From Mycolicibacterium moriokaense (GTDB lineage: Bacteria; Actinomycetota; Actinomycetes; Mycobacteriales; Mycobacteriaceae), in contig NZ_QJJU01000036.1 in NCBI RefSeq assembly GCF_003201655.1, positions 1-42,980 on the forward strand: DNA of 42,980 bases, written 5' to 3'. Below the pieces are notes generated by a model, which saw only the letters and a program-made list of their open reading frames with translations, did no database searches and had not been told where the DNA came from. Within the stretch, counting starts at the first letter, position 1. Every line of letters begins with the position of its first letter. This document shows, one piece after another, positions 15,164-24,192 of this stretch. Position numbers and translations under genes: made by a program.

Positions 15164-17067
15164 CGGGCAACGAGCCTAGTTGGATAGACGAGATCGGGGT
15201 CGACGTTTTGCGCCTCGTACAGCCGTTTGTACAGACCGCCTTCGGCCATCAACGTGCGATGATCGCCGATCTGTGTAATGCGTCCGTTCTCGAGGACCAG
15301 TATTCGATCTGCAACGGCGGCAATGAAGTCCATGTCATGACTGATGACGATGCACGTTCGATCCCGGGCATAATCGCGGATCACGCCGGTCAGCCTGGCC
15401 CGCTGGTCGGCATCGAGGTTCTCAGTCGGTTCGTCGAGCAACAAGACCTCGGGCTTGCGTAACAGTCCGCGCGCCAGCGCGATCAGTCGCTTCTGGCCAC
15501 CCGACGGCACCTGTACGTCCACCACCGTGTCATAGCCGTCGTGCATCTTCGACGGGTCAGTGATGACCGAATGCACATGGGCGTCTTCGCATGCCGCCTC
15601 GATGTCGGCGTCGCTGGCGTCCTGTTTTGCCAGGCGGATGTTCTCACGGATCGTGTCCTTGACGAAGAACGGGAACTGGGCGAGTTTGGACACCTGGTCG
15701 CGCAGCGAGGCCATGGTGACTCCGGCGATATCGTGGCCGTCGAGCAGAATCCGGCCTCGCTTCGGGTCCAGGAAGCGCAGCACCAGATTGAGCACCGTCG
15801 ACTTGCCCGATCCGATGCCTCCCACCAACGCGAGCGTCTCGCCCTCCCTGATCGCGAACGACAGCCCGTCAAGAACATTCTGCTCCGGCGTGTAACCGAA
15901 GACCACGTCCTCGAACACGACATGGCCGTGAACGTCGCCGAGTGCGACTGCGTCCGAGCGGTCCTGGACCGCCGGACGGGTGTCGAGCAACTCGTAGGTC
16001 GACACCACGTTCGGAACCACCGCGTTGTACGTGGTGTACGCGCCCAAAACCCGTTGCGCCGCTCCGAACATCGTCGGGACCATCCCGGTGAACACCATCA
16101 AACCGGCAAAAGTCAGACCGAAGCGTGCGCTGTACCCGATGCCCACCAGTAACACCACGACCGTACTCAATGCAACGAACACCTGAGACCCGTTCACAGT
16201 GCACTGCATCCAGACGACAATCGACGCGTCGCTCTTCGCGGCGCGGTCGGAAACCTCATGAAATCGTCTGCTACGCATGGACTGCGCATTGAACAACTGG
16301 ATCTCGGAGATCCCGCTCACCGTCTCCTCGAGCTCAGCGGCCATCGCGCGGTCGGCGTTCAACAACCGTTGCGTCGCAGCTTGGACGTGCCGACCTGCGA
16401 ACCGCAGTGAGAGCAAGGCCAGTGGTGTTAGTACCAGGGCGGCGATCGTCATCTGCCACGATATGGCCAGCAGATAGCAGATCGCCGCGATCAGGACGAT
16501 TGCGTCGATCAGCGGCGGCATCAGGCAGTCGGTCAGAAGCCTTTGCACACCAGCGGATTCGACAAGCACCCGTTGCATCAGTGCGCCACTGCGCGACGCA
16601 GTGAAGAAGTCCAATGACAGCGTTTGGATGTGGTCGTGTACCCGCTGGCGGATATCCGTCACAAGCAGCCGGTCGACTTTCGCGCTGACCCAGGCGTTGA
16701 CGAAGTACATCAGCTGAGTCAGCAGCAGCGAGATCGCCCACGCCGCCAGAAGCACCGTGAACGGAACGACCGGACCCGCCATCGAACCAAGTAGATCGTC
16801 ATTGGTGGCAAGGATCGGCCCCTGAAATTCCCAAACCCTGCTTAGGTTTCCGCTCGCGCCTGCGTCGGCAATCACCTGCATCATCGGCCCAAAGGCCGCC
16901 GCCGAAATGTAGGGCAAGGCCGACGCAATGAGGCCAAGGACAAACAACACCACGACGATGCCGCGTACCGCCCGCAACATGCCAAGACTGCGCCACACCA
17001 GACCACGGGACGTCTTTTCGGCCAACTGAGCCCACCCCTTCCAGCCAAATGACCGTGCGTCGATCAC
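15160..17067 (-). CDS. ABC exporter with fused membrane and ATPase domains
   Basis: A 635-residue half-transporter of the ABC exporter type, expected to work as a dimer in the cytoplasmic membrane. The N-terminal half has six predicted membrane helices (about residues 35-350), including the VLFVLGLIASALPYISAAAF and VLIAAICYLLAISWQMTIAA segments. The C-terminal ATPase has Walker A GGIGSGKST, Q-loop LAQFPFFVKDT, signature VPSGGQKRL (P instead of L at the first position), Walker B VLLLDEPTENLD and H-loop VISHD. It looks catalytically complete. It lies 52 bases after the TetR gene and overlaps the kinase gene. The cargo is unknown; lipid or drug-like export is typical for the class. Confidence 0.92.
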   Translation of the reverse strand: MIDARSFGWKGWAQLAEKTSRGLVWRSLGMLRAVRGIVVVLFVLGLIASALPYISAAAFGPMMQVIADAGASGNLSRVWEFQGPILATNDDLLGSMAGPVVPFTVLLAAWAISLLLTQLMYFVNAWVSAKVDRLLVTDIRQRVHDHIQTLSLDFFTASRSGALMQRVLVESAGVQRLLTDCLMPPLIDAIVLIAAICYLLAISWQMTIAALVLTPLALLSLRFAGRHVQAATQRLLNADRAMAAELEETVSGISEIQLFNAQSMRSRRFHEVSDRAAKSDASIVVWMQCTVNGSQVFVALSTVVVLLVGIGYSARFGLTFAGLMVFTGMVPTMFGAAQRVLGAYTTYNAVVPNVVSTYELLDTRPAVQDRSDAVALGDVHGHVVFEDVVFGYTPEQNVLDGLSFAIREGETLALVGGIGSGKSTVLNLVLRFLDPKRGRILLDGHDIAGVTMASLRDQVSKLAQFPFFVKDTIRENIRLAKQDASDADIEAACEDAHVHSVITDPSKMHDGYDTVVDVQVPSGGQKRLIALARGLLRKPEVLLLDEPTENLDADQRARLTGVIRDYARDRTCIVISHDMDFIAAVADRILVLENGRITQIGDHRTLMAEGGLYKRLYEAQNVDPDLVYPTRLVAR

Positions 17068-17119
17068 CTGACGGTCAGAATGCGGGAAGCGCGTCGCAAA
17101 AGTGGGTCGATGGCTGGAA

Positions 17120-17743
17120 CTAGCCTGTGGCGGCCGGGTGCGCGGGCTGATCGGCCGGCGTACCCTTCAGACCCCGCCAGAACAGGTTGATCATCAACTC
17201 CGCGGCCTCGTCGACGCCGGCATCGCCGGTGCTGACGCGGGTGGCGACCGCCTCGCCCGCACCCACCAAAGCGACGGCCATCATGTCGAAGTCGGTGTCC
17301 GGCTCGGGATGGCGGGTGCCCGACCGTAGCAGCCTGCCGACCAGGTCGATGATCCGTTCGCGACCCTCACGCACCGTATGGGCAAACGCTTGTGAACTGG
17401 TGGCCTGTGTGTACAGCACCATCCACGATGCCCGATTGGTGTCGATATAAGTCAAGAATGAAAGAACGGCGTTGCGCAGCAACTCTTTTGGGCTCTGCGT
17501 GAAGTCGATCTTGCTGCGCACGTCGTCGACGAACCGGGTCAGCTCACGGTCCAGGCATGCCCCGAACAGCTCTTCCTTCGAGCCGTAGTAGAGGTACAGC
17601 ATCGGTTTGGAGATCTCCGCTTCGGCGGCGATCGCATCCATCGACGTCTCGTGGTAGCCGTTGACAGAGAACATCTGCACCGCGGCGTCGAGCATCTGCT
17701 GTTCGCGCACGGCGCGCGGCAAACGCTTGGTGCCTCCGGCCAT
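17120..17743 (-). CDS. TetR-family regulator (Rv0238-like)
   Basis: A 207-residue one-component repressor. The N-terminal helix-turn-helix spans about residues 14-60 (MLDAAVQMFSVNGYHETSMD, IAAEAEISKPMLYLYYGSKEEL). The C-terminal ligand domain has EGRERIIDLVGRLL and MMAVALVGAGEAVATR. It matches Rv0238 in position and type. The ATG at 17743 is preceded by TACTCT and six bases, so the mRNA should be leaderless, and that promoter is covered by the palindrome TTACTC-AA-GAGTAA. It therefore should repress itself. The same palindrome in front of fadA2/fabG4 and degenerate copies before fadE5 suggest that it senses an acyl-CoA or fatty acid. The downstream ABC exporter and kinase may be co-transcribed. 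Confidence 0.93.
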   Translation of the reverse strand: MAGGTKRLPRAVREQQMLDAAVQMFSVNGYHETSMDAIAAEAEISKPMLYLYYGSKEELFGACLDRELTRFVDDVRSKIDFTQSPKELLRNAVLSFLTYIDTNRASWMVLYTQATSSQAFAHTVREGRERIIDLVGRLLRSGTRHPEPDTDFDMMAVALVGAGEAVATRVSTGDAGVDEAAELMINLFWRGLKGTPADQPAHPAATG

Positions 17744-17756
17744 TACTCAAGAGTAA
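17743..17756. promoter_or_regulatory. palindromic operator on the TetR gene start
   Basis: TTACTC-AA-GAGTAA, a perfect inverted repeat, overlaps the first base of the TetR start codon and its predicted -10 hexamer. It shares all 12 arm bases with the operator at 11247-11262. The position directly between lpqI and the TetR gene supports autoregulation. Confidence 0.75.
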
Positions 17757-17772
17757 GCAATGAATGCCCCGG

Positions 17773-18951
17773 TCAGCCTCCGCAGTGCGGATTCGGGCCC
17801 TTGACCGCCGCCATCCGCAGCACCGACGCATCAACCCGCGGCATCGTCAGCTCCCCCGCAGCCAGCGCCTTCTCCAGCCGGTCCAGCACGGCAGGCACCT
17901 CGTCGGTGGTCACCCACAGCGCGGTATCCGCCCCTGCCTGCAGGCCGCGCAGCGCCGCCTCGGCGACACCCATCTTGTCGGAGATGGCCTGCATGCTGGA
18001 CAGGTCGTCGGTGAACACCGGGCCGTTGAAAGCGGGCCCGCCGTAGTCGCCCGAGCGCAGTAGCGCGTACGCGGCCGGGCTCAGGCTCGCGGGATCACTG
18101 CCGGTCAGCCCGGGCACCTGGATATGTCCGACCATGACGCCGACAGGGGCTTGCGCGGTCAGCGTGCGGTACGGGATCAGGTCGTTGTTCTGCAGATCCG
18201 TGATCGGCGGAGTGACGACACTTCCGGTATGCGTGTCACCAGAGCCGTGGCCGTGGCCAGGGAAGTGCTTGAGCACCGGGAGGAGGCCGGCGTCGCGCAG
18301 ACCACGGGCGTAGGCACCGGCGTAGTCGGTGACGGTTGTCGAATCGTTGCCGAACGACCGATCGCCGATCACCTCGTCGTCGGGTTCGTCCGAGACGTCG
18401 GCGACCGGCGCGAAGTCGATCGTGATGCCGAGCTTCTTCATCGCCTGACCGCGCTGAAGCGCGATGTTGTACACCTGGTCGGGTGTCTGCGTCTTGGCCA
18501 GCACGCGTGGCGACGGCTGGCTGCCGATCAGCTTGGCCAGCCGCGACACCCGGCCACCCTCCTCGTCGACACTCACGGCGAGCGGCAGCGGGCCCGCCGA
18601 CGCAGCGATATTGGTCAGTGACCCGTCGGAGAGCATCGACAGGTCGGTCCAGCTGCCGATGAAGATGCCACCGACGTGGTGGGTCTCGACAACCGCACGC
18701 GCATCTGCGGCATCCTTGACCCCGACCATCAGCAGTTGCGCCAGCTTGTCGCGCGTCGACATGCCCGCCAACAGCGCCTCCCCCTCGCCACATGCAGGCG
18801 CGGGCGGAACGGCGGCGGGGGCCGGGGCAGCCGTCGCTGCCATCGTGGTCGCCGTGGCGGAGGAGGACGGTGCGGCGGGTCGTTCGGCAGGCGAGCAGGC
18901 CACCAAAAGGCCGGACACCGCAGCCAATATGCACAGTCGCGACAAAGCCAT
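17773..18951 (-). CDS. lpqI: lipoprotein LpqI, family 3 beta-N-acetylglucosaminidase
   Basis: Exported glycoside hydrolase family 3 enzyme (NagZ-like) that releases N-acetylglucosamine from muropeptides in cell-wall recycling. The 392-residue form starting at ATG 18951 has a lipoprotein signal, MALSRLCILAAVSGLLVAC, with lipidated Cys19. A Pro/Ala/Ser linker follows, then the TIM barrel. Key segments are VSVDEEGGRVSRL, LGITIDFAPVADV and KHFPGHGHGSGDTH, the last with the mobile His of the catalytic Asp-His dyad. A GTG at 18963 is an alternative start. It overlaps the TAG stop of the preceding 57-aa gene (TAGTG), which would couple the two. It corresponds to Rv0237. Confidence 0.95.
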   Translation of the reverse strand: MALSRLCILAAVSGLLVACSPAERPAAPSSSATATTMAATAAPAPAAVPPAPACGEGEALLAGMSTRDKLAQLLMVGVKDAADARAVVETHHVGGIFIGSWTDLSMLSDGSLTNIAASAGPLPLAVSVDEEGGRVSRLAKLIGSQPSPRVLAKTQTPDQVYNIALQRGQAMKKLGITIDFAPVADVSDEPDDEVIGDRSFGNDSTTVTDYAGAYARGLRDAGLLPVLKHFPGHGHGSGDTHTGSVVTPPITDLQNNDLIPYRTLTAQAPVGVMVGHIQVPGLTGSDPASLSPAAYALLRSGDYGGPAFNGPVFTDDLSSMQAISDKMGVAEAALRGLQAGADTALWVTTDEVPAVLDRLEKALAAGELTMPRVDASVLRMAAVKGPNPHCGG

Positions 18952-18962
18952 GGGCCCCGACA

Positions 18963-19136
18963 CTAATGGGAAGTGAAGCCGCGTTCTATCCCGTGGTCGT
19001 CGAGCCAGCTCCGCTCGTGGCGGGCCATGATCTCGTCGGCGTGGGCGCACACCAGCGCGCCGCCGACGTAACTCACCCAGACGGTGCTGGTAGCGGAGCC
19101 CCATAAGACGTGTTCGGCGGCGGGCACGCCGAACAT
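18963..19136 (-). CDS. small 57-residue protein upstream of lpqI
   Basis: This short gene fills the gap between lpqI and DUF2613. It runs from ATG 19136 to TAG 18963. The protein has a small hydrophobic stretch in the middle (STVWVSYVGGALVCAHADEI, about residues 17-36) and a charged tail with IMARHERSWLDDHGIE. It has no signal peptide. The composition is balanced and protein-like, unlike the frames on either side, and the stop is joined to a possible lpqI GTG start (TAGTG). The start lies only 19 bases from the divergent DUF2613 start, so its promoter must be inside that gene. I do not recognise a family. A role with LpqI is inferred from position only. Confidence 0.6.
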   Translation of the reverse strand: MFGVPAAEHVLWGSATSTVWVSYVGGALVCAHADEIMARHERSWLDDHGIERGFTSH

Positions 19137-19155
19137 TGTCTGCTACTTTGGCCGG

Positions 19156-19329
19156 ATGGATCGGTTCCTCGTGCCCGCCGCGGCCAGCATCGTCGTCGGC
19201 CTGCTGCTGGGCGCGGCGGCCATATTCGGCGTGACGCTGATGGTGCAGCAGGACACAAAGCCGCCGCTGCAGGCGGGCGATCCGGCGTCATCGGTGCTCA
19301 ACAGGGTCGAGTACGGCGACCGGACATAG
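19156..19329 (+). CDS. DUF2613 family small membrane/secreted protein
   Basis: A 57-residue protein with one N-terminal hydrophobic helix (VPAAASIVVGLLLGAAAIFG, residues 6-25) acting as signal anchor, followed by a short extracytoplasmic tail (QQDTKPPLQAGDPASSVLNR). It matches the DUF2613 proteins found directly before aftD in mycobacteria (Rv0236A). The ATG follows TACTTT by six bases, so a leaderless transcript is likely. Its stop lies one base before the TTG start of aftD, so the two are almost certainly one operon. A role in AftD assembly is plausible but unproven. Confidence 0.88.
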   Translation: MDRFLVPAAASIVVGLLLGAAAIFGVTLMVQQDTKPPLQAGDPASSVLNRVEYGDRT

Positions 19330-19330
19330 C

Positions 19331-22300
19331 TTGACTTTGCCGCTGCCGCGGCCGGCGTCGACCGCGCCGCTCTCGCGGCGCTGGCTGTGGGTAGCCGCCG
19401 CGGCGGCGCTGATCCTGACTTTCGCTCAGTCGCCGGGACAGATCTCGCCCGACACCAAACTCGACCTCACCGCTAATCCGCTGCGGTTTCTCACGCGCGC
19501 GTTCAACCTGTGGAACAGCGAACTGCCGTTCGGCCAGGCGCAGAACCAGGCCTACGGCTATCTGTTCCCACACGGGACGTTCTTCCTCGCAGGCGACCTG
19601 CTCGGCCTGCCCGGCTGGGTGACCCAGCGGCTGTGGTGGGCACTGCTGCTCGTCGTCGGCTTCTGGGGCCTGCTTCGGGTCGCCGAGGCGCTAAACGACG
19701 GGCGGGGTATCGGCACCCATACCTCCCGCGTCATCGCCGCCGCCGCGTTCGCGCTGTCCCCACGGGTGCTGACCACGCTCGGCGCGATCTCCTCGGAGAC
19801 GCTGCCGATGATGCTCGCGCCGTGGGTGCTGCTGCCCGTGATCCTGGCGCTACGGGGGAACCATTCGGTGCGGGTGATGGCGGCCCGCTCGGCGGGGGCG
19901 GTCGCCCTGATGGGTGCGGTCAACGCCGTCGCCACCCTGACCGGCTGCCTGGCCGCCGTCATCTGGTGGGCGGCACACCGGCCCAACCGGGTGTGGCTGC
20001 GCTTCACCGCATGGTGGCTGCCGTGCGCTGTGGTTGCGGTGCTGTGGTGGGTCGTCGCGCTTGTGTTGCTTGGCCGGATCAGCCCGCCGTTCCTCGACTT
20101 CATCGAGTCCTCCGGCGTCACCACGCAGTGGATGTCGCTCACCGAAATGCTGCGCGGCACCGACGCCTGGACACCGTTCGTCGCGCCGAACGCCACCGCG
20201 GGCGCGTCATTGGTGACCGGGTCAGTCGCGGTGTTGGCGACGACGCTGGTCGCGGCGGCGGGCATGGCCGGGCTGGCGATGCGCACGATGCCCGCCCGGG
20301 GCAGGCTCATCGTAATCCTGCTTATCGGTGTCGTCCTGCTCGCCGTCGGCTACTCGGGCGGGCTGGGATCGGCTGTAGCGCAACAGGTTCAGACGTTCCT
20401 GGACGCTGGAGGCACCCCGCTGCGCAACATGCACAAGCTGGAGCCACTGCTGCGGCTGCCGCTGGCACTCGGGCTGGCGCATCTGCTTGGCCGAATCCCG
20501 TTGCCCGGCAGCGTGCCACGCCACGAGTGGGTGAACGCCTTCGCGCACCCCGAACGGGACAAGCGAGTCGCGGTCGGAGTGGTGGTGCTGGTGGCCTTGG
20601 CCGCGGCCACGTCGCTGGCCTGGACCGGCAGGCTCACGCCGCCTGGCGCCTTCGTCGCAATCCCCCAGTATTGGCACGACACCGCCGACTGGCTCGACGA
20701 ACACAACGCGGGTGGTCGCGTACTGGTGGCCCCAGGCGCGCCGTTCGCCACCCAGATATGGGGCAACAGCCATGACGAACCGTTGCAGGTACTCGGCAAC
20801 AGTCCGTGGGGCGTGCGTGACTCGATTCCACTGACGCCGCCGGAAACCATCCGCGCTCTCGACTCTGTGCAGCGGCTCTTCGCCGCGGGCCGACCGTCCG
20901 CGGGGCTGGCGGATACGCTTGCCCGCCAAGGCATTTCGTATGTGATAGTGCGGAACGACCTGGACCCCGAGACGTCGCGGTCGGCGCGGCCGCTGCTGGT
21001 ACACCAGACCATAGAAGGCTCTGGCGGGCTCGTCAAAGTCGCACAGTTCGGCGACCCTGTCGGCCCTGGCACGCTTGCGGGATTCATCACCGACAGCGGG
21101 CTTCGGCCGCGCTATCCGGCGGTGGAGATCTACAAGGTGGATACCCCGACGATCCCGCCGACGCCTTACCTCGTCGACACCGATGCGATGGCGCGAGTCG
21201 ACGGCGGACCCGAGGCGCTGCTGCGCCTCGACGAGCGTCGCAGGCTACTGGGCCAGCCGCCGCTGGGGCCGATGCTGCTGACCGGAGATGCGCAGCGCGC
21301 GGGTCTGCCGGTGCCGGTCGTCACCGTGACCGACACCCCGCTGGCGCGTGAAACCGATTACGGCCGCGTGGACGACCATTCGTCGGCGATTCGGGCGCCC
21401 GACGATCAACGGCACACCTTCAACAGGGTGCTCGACTATCCCGCCCCGGGCGCCGAATTGGTGAACGGGCGGTGGAACGGCGGACGCATCACTGTGTCGA
21501 GTTCGGCATCGGATTCGACCGCGCTGCCCAACGTCGCACCGGCGACGGGTCCTACGGCGGCCATCGATGGCGATTCGTCGACGAACTGGGTGCCCAATGC
21601 GCTGCAATCAGCCGTCGGCCAATGGCTGCAGGTCGACTTCGATCACCCGGTCACCAACGCCACACTCACGATCACGCCCAGTGCCACGGCCGTCGGCGCA
21701 CAGGTCCGCCGCATCGAGGTGTCGACCGCCAACGGGACCAGCACGCTGCGCTTCGACCAGGCGGGCAAGCCGTTGACCGTGGCGCTGCCCTACGGCGAGA
21801 CACCGTGGGTGCGGTTAACCGCCGTCGCCACCGACGACGGCTCCGCAGGGGTGCAGTTCGGCATCACCGACTTCACCATCACCCAGTACGACGCGAACGG
21901 CTTCGCGCATCCCGTCAGCCTGCGCCACACCGTGGTGGTGCCTGGACCGCCACCTAATTCCGCTGTCGCGCAATGGGATCTGGGACCGGAGCTACTCGGC
22001 CGGGCCGGCTGTGCGAAGAGCCCCAACGGCACCCGGTGTGCGGCGAACATGGCGATCTCGCCGGAGGAGCCGGTGAACCTGAGCCGCACGCTGACCGTGC
22101 CGTCGCCCACCGAGGTGACGCCGACGGTGTGGGTCCGCCCTCGCCAAGGCCCCAATCTGGCCGACCTCATCAGCGCTCCTGGCGCGGCGCGGGCCCTCGG
22201 CGACGCCGACCCCATCGACGTGCTGGGTTCTGCGTATGCCGCCGCCGACGGCGATCCCGGCACCGCATGGACCGCGCCGCAGGGCGTGGTGCAGCACAAG

Positions 22301-23557
22301 ACGGCGCCGACGCTGACGCTCAAGCTGCCCGTCCCCAGCGAAGTCGCCGGACTGCGGATAACGCCGAGTTCCTCAGTCCTACCGGCACATCCGAGGCTGG
22401 TGGCCGTCGACCTCGGCGACGGCCCCCAGGTTCGCCCCCTGTCCAGCGACGGCGGAACTCAGTCACTCAGCCTGCGGCCGCACGTCACCGACACCGTCAA
22501 GCTGTCGCTGCTTGCCTGGGACGACATCATCGACCGCACCGCGCTTGGCTTCGATCAGCTCAAGCCGCCTGGACTGGCCGAGGTCTCCGCACTGGACGAA
22601 AGGGGTACGCCGATCGCCGCCGCCGACGCGGCCCGCAACCGCGCGCGGGCCATCGATCTGCCATGCGGGCGCGGCCCGATCATCGGCGTGGCGGGTCAGT
22701 TCGTCCAGACGTCCATCGCCACCACCGTCGGCGCGATACTCGACGGCGGGCCCGTGCCCGCACGGCCATGCGGGTCCGGGTCGATCGCGCTGCCAGCCGG
22801 TGAGCAGGAATTGCTGATCAGCCCTGGCGCGGCGTTCGTGGTCGACGGTGTGCAGCTGGCCGGTCCCCTCGCGGGCCAATTGCGGACAGCGGCAACGGTT
22901 CCCGCATCCATCGGGCAGTGGAGCGCCGATCACCGCGAACTGGACGTCGCACCGTCGGCGTCGTCACGGCTGCTGGTGGTGCCCGAGAGCATCAATCCGG
23001 GCTGGACCGCTCGTGCGGCTGACGGGTCCAGACTGGCCCCGGTCACCGTCAACGGCTGGCAGCAGGGCTGGGTTCTGCCGCCGGGCACCGCAGGCCCCGT
23101 CACGCTCAGCTTCACCTCCAACACGCTGTACCGGGCGAGCCTGATCGGCGGGCTGGCATTGTTGCCGCTGCTTGCGCTGCTGGCGTTTCTGCCGGTTCGA
23201 CGGCCCCGTCCCGATGCGGAGGCAGCGCGGCCATGGCAGCCGGGACGGGTGACGACGAGCATCGCGGTAGTGGCAGCCGCTGCAGTGATCTCCGGGATCC
23301 CCGGCGTCATCGTCGGCGGCGCGGCGCTTGGCTTGCGCTACGTTCTGCGCAGTCGCGAAAAGCTATGCGAGGCAGTCACGGTCGGACTCGCCGCGGGCGG
23401 GCTGATCCTTGCCGGAGCCGTGCTGAGCCAGAATCCGTGGCGCTCGGTCGACGGGTACGCCGGGCACTCCGCCGGTGTCCAACTTCTGGCGCTGGTCTCG
23501 GTGGCGATGCTAGCGGCGTCGACGGTCAGCTTCGCTAAGCGGGCAGCCCCTTCTTGA
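19331..23557 (+). CDS. aftD: alpha-(1->3)-arabinofuranosyltransferase AftD
   Basis: Large GT-C membrane glycosyltransferase that adds arabinofuranose from decaprenyl-phosphoryl-arabinose to arabinogalactan and lipoarabinomannan. The protein is 1408 residues (about 1400 in M. tuberculosis Rv0236c). The N-terminal part (about 1-430) is multi-pass membrane, with the acidic SPDTKLDLTANP loop expected to hold the catalytic Asp. The long middle is extracytoplasmic with carbohydrate-binding modules of the F5/8 type (GDSSTNWVPNA, AADGDPGTAWTAP). Three to four membrane helices end the protein (from about residue 1265). The start is TTG, one base after the DUF2613 stop. Its 3' end overlaps the convergent lipoprotein gene by 23 bases. 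Confidence 0.95.
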   Translation: MTLPLPRPASTAPLSRRWLWVAAAAALILTFAQSPGQISPDTKLDLTANPLRFLTRAFNLWNSELPFGQAQNQAYGYLFPHGTFFLAGDLLGLPGWVTQRLWWALLLVVGFWGLLRVAEALNDGRGIGTHTSRVIAAAAFALSPRVLTTLGAISSETLPMMLAPWVLLPVILALRGNHSVRVMAARSAGAVALMGAVNAVATLTGCLAAVIWWAAHRPNRVWLRFTAWWLPCAVVAVLWWVVALVLLGRISPPFLDFIESSGVTTQWMSLTEMLRGTDAWTPFVAPNATAGASLVTGSVAVLATTLVAAAGMAGLAMRTMPARGRLIVILLIGVVLLAVGYSGGLGSAVAQQVQTFLDAGGTPLRNMHKLEPLLRLPLALGLAHLLGRIPLPGSVPRHEWVNAFAHPERDKRVAVGVVVLVALAAATSLAWTGRLTPPGAFVAIPQYWHDTADWLDEHNAGGRVLVAPGAPFATQIWGNSHDEPLQVLGNSPWGVRDSIPLTPPETIRALDSVQRLFAAGRPSAGLADTLARQGISYVIVRNDLDPETSRSARPLLVHQTIEGSGGLVKVAQFGDPVGPGTLAGFITDSGLRPRYPAVEIYKVDTPTIPPTPYLVDTDAMARVDGGPEALLRLDERRRLLGQPPLGPMLLTGDAQRAGLPVPVVTVTDTPLARETDYGRVDDHSSAIRAPDDQRHTFNRVLDYPAPGAELVNGRWNGGRITVSSSASDSTALPNVAPATGPTAAIDGDSSTNWVPNALQSAVGQWLQVDFDHPVTNATLTITPSATAVGAQVRRIEVSTANGTSTLRFDQAGKPLTVALPYGETPWVRLTAVATDDGSAGVQFGITDFTITQYDANGFAHPVSLRHTVVVPGPPPNSAVAQWDLGPELLGRAGCAKSPNGTRCAANMAISPEEPVNLSRTLTVPSPTEVTPTVWVRPRQGPNLADLISAPGAARALGDADPIDVLGSAYAAADGDPGTAWTAPQGVVQHKTAPTLTLKLPVPSEVAGLRITPSSSVLPAHPRLVAVDLGDGPQVRPLSSDGGTQSLSLRPHVTDTVKLSLLAWDDIIDRTALGFDQLKPPGLAEVSALDERGTPIAAADAARNRARAIDLPCGRGPIIGVAGQFVQTSIATTVGAILDGGPVPARPCGSGSIALPAGEQELLISPGAAFVVDGVQLAGPLAGQLRTAATVPASIGQWSADHRELDVAPSASSRLLVVPESINPGWTARAADGSRLAPVTVNGWQQGWVLPPGTAGPVTLSFTSNTLYRASLIGGLALLPLLALLAFLPVRRPRPDAEAARPWQPGRVTTSIAVVAAAAVISGIPGVIVGGAALGLRYVLRSREKLCEAVTVGLAAGGLILAGAVLSQNPWRSVDGYAGHSAGVQLLALVSVAMLAASTVSFAKRAAPS

Positions 23558-24158
23558 TAGCGTCGTCCTGCTTCTGACCGATATCCATCACGACCTCGGG
23601 TGGCACCGGATCATCTGCGGCACTGTCGAATTCGATCGTCGTGAACGCCTTGCCCTCGGTAAACAGCAGGACAGCGACGAACTTGGAATTGTCAGGCGAC
23701 GGCCCGGACGCGACGACTCCGTTACTCCCCACCGATGCCGACTGCGGTGCTCCCGTCACGTTGTTCCCGAGCGCGGCCACCGCCCCATCGAGCGCCTTGG
23801 CGGCGGCCGAGGCGTCGGGCAGGATCATGATGGTGTCGCCAATGACGCGATTGCCCGCAGCGTTGGTGAAGCTGCCGGCAACGCCCGGCTGGCCGCCGGG
23901 GTTGGGTTGGGCAGGCATCGCGGAAAAGGTGTCGTTCGGAACGACGATGTCGGTGGCCTTGATCAGCAGGGTGCTGTAGTCGGACGGTTCTGCCGATGCC
24001 GACGCCGATGTTGACGTGGCCTGCTTGCTCGAAGACGCCGACGACGAGCTCGACGACGATGTGGTCGAACTCTTGCTACCGCAACCGGCAACCGCACCAC
24101 TGAGCAGTATGGAGCTCACCGCCAGGCCGCTCACTACGAGGATTGATCGATTTGCCAC
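23535..24158 (-). CDS. putative lipoprotein with serine-rich linker
   Basis: A 207-residue exported lipoprotein. The signal peptide ends in the lipobox LSGAVAGC with Cys26 lipidated. A long Ser/Thr/Ala tract (about residues 28-56) follows. The globular domain (about 60-207) starts YSTLLIKATDIVVPNDTF and contains AAGNRVIGDTIMILPDASAA and FTTIEFDSAADDPVPPEVV. It looks like one of the mycobacterium-restricted lipoproteins of unknown role; I do not recognise a named one. The start is GTG with AGGAGAG five bases upstream. It is divergent from the lactonase gene across a region with two CGGTT/AACCG palindromes. Its 3' end overlaps aftD. Confidence 0.85.
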   Translation of the reverse strand: MANRSILVVSGLAVSSILLSGAVAGCGSKSSTTSSSSSSSASSSKQATSTSASASAEPSDYSTLLIKATDIVVPNDTFSAMPAQPNPGGQPGVAGSFTNAAGNRVIGDTIMILPDASAAAKALDGAVAALGNNVTGAPQSASVGSNGVVASGPSPDNSKFVAVLLFTEGKAFTTIEFDSAADDPVPPEVVMDIGQKQDDAIKKGLPA

Positions 24159-24192
24159 GAGCGCTCTCCTATTCGGCTGGAATCTGCCTGGA

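Noticed and set aside
19510..20775. 421-codon open frame in another frame of aftD
   Set aside because: Arginine-rich shadow frame inside the membrane domain of aftD.
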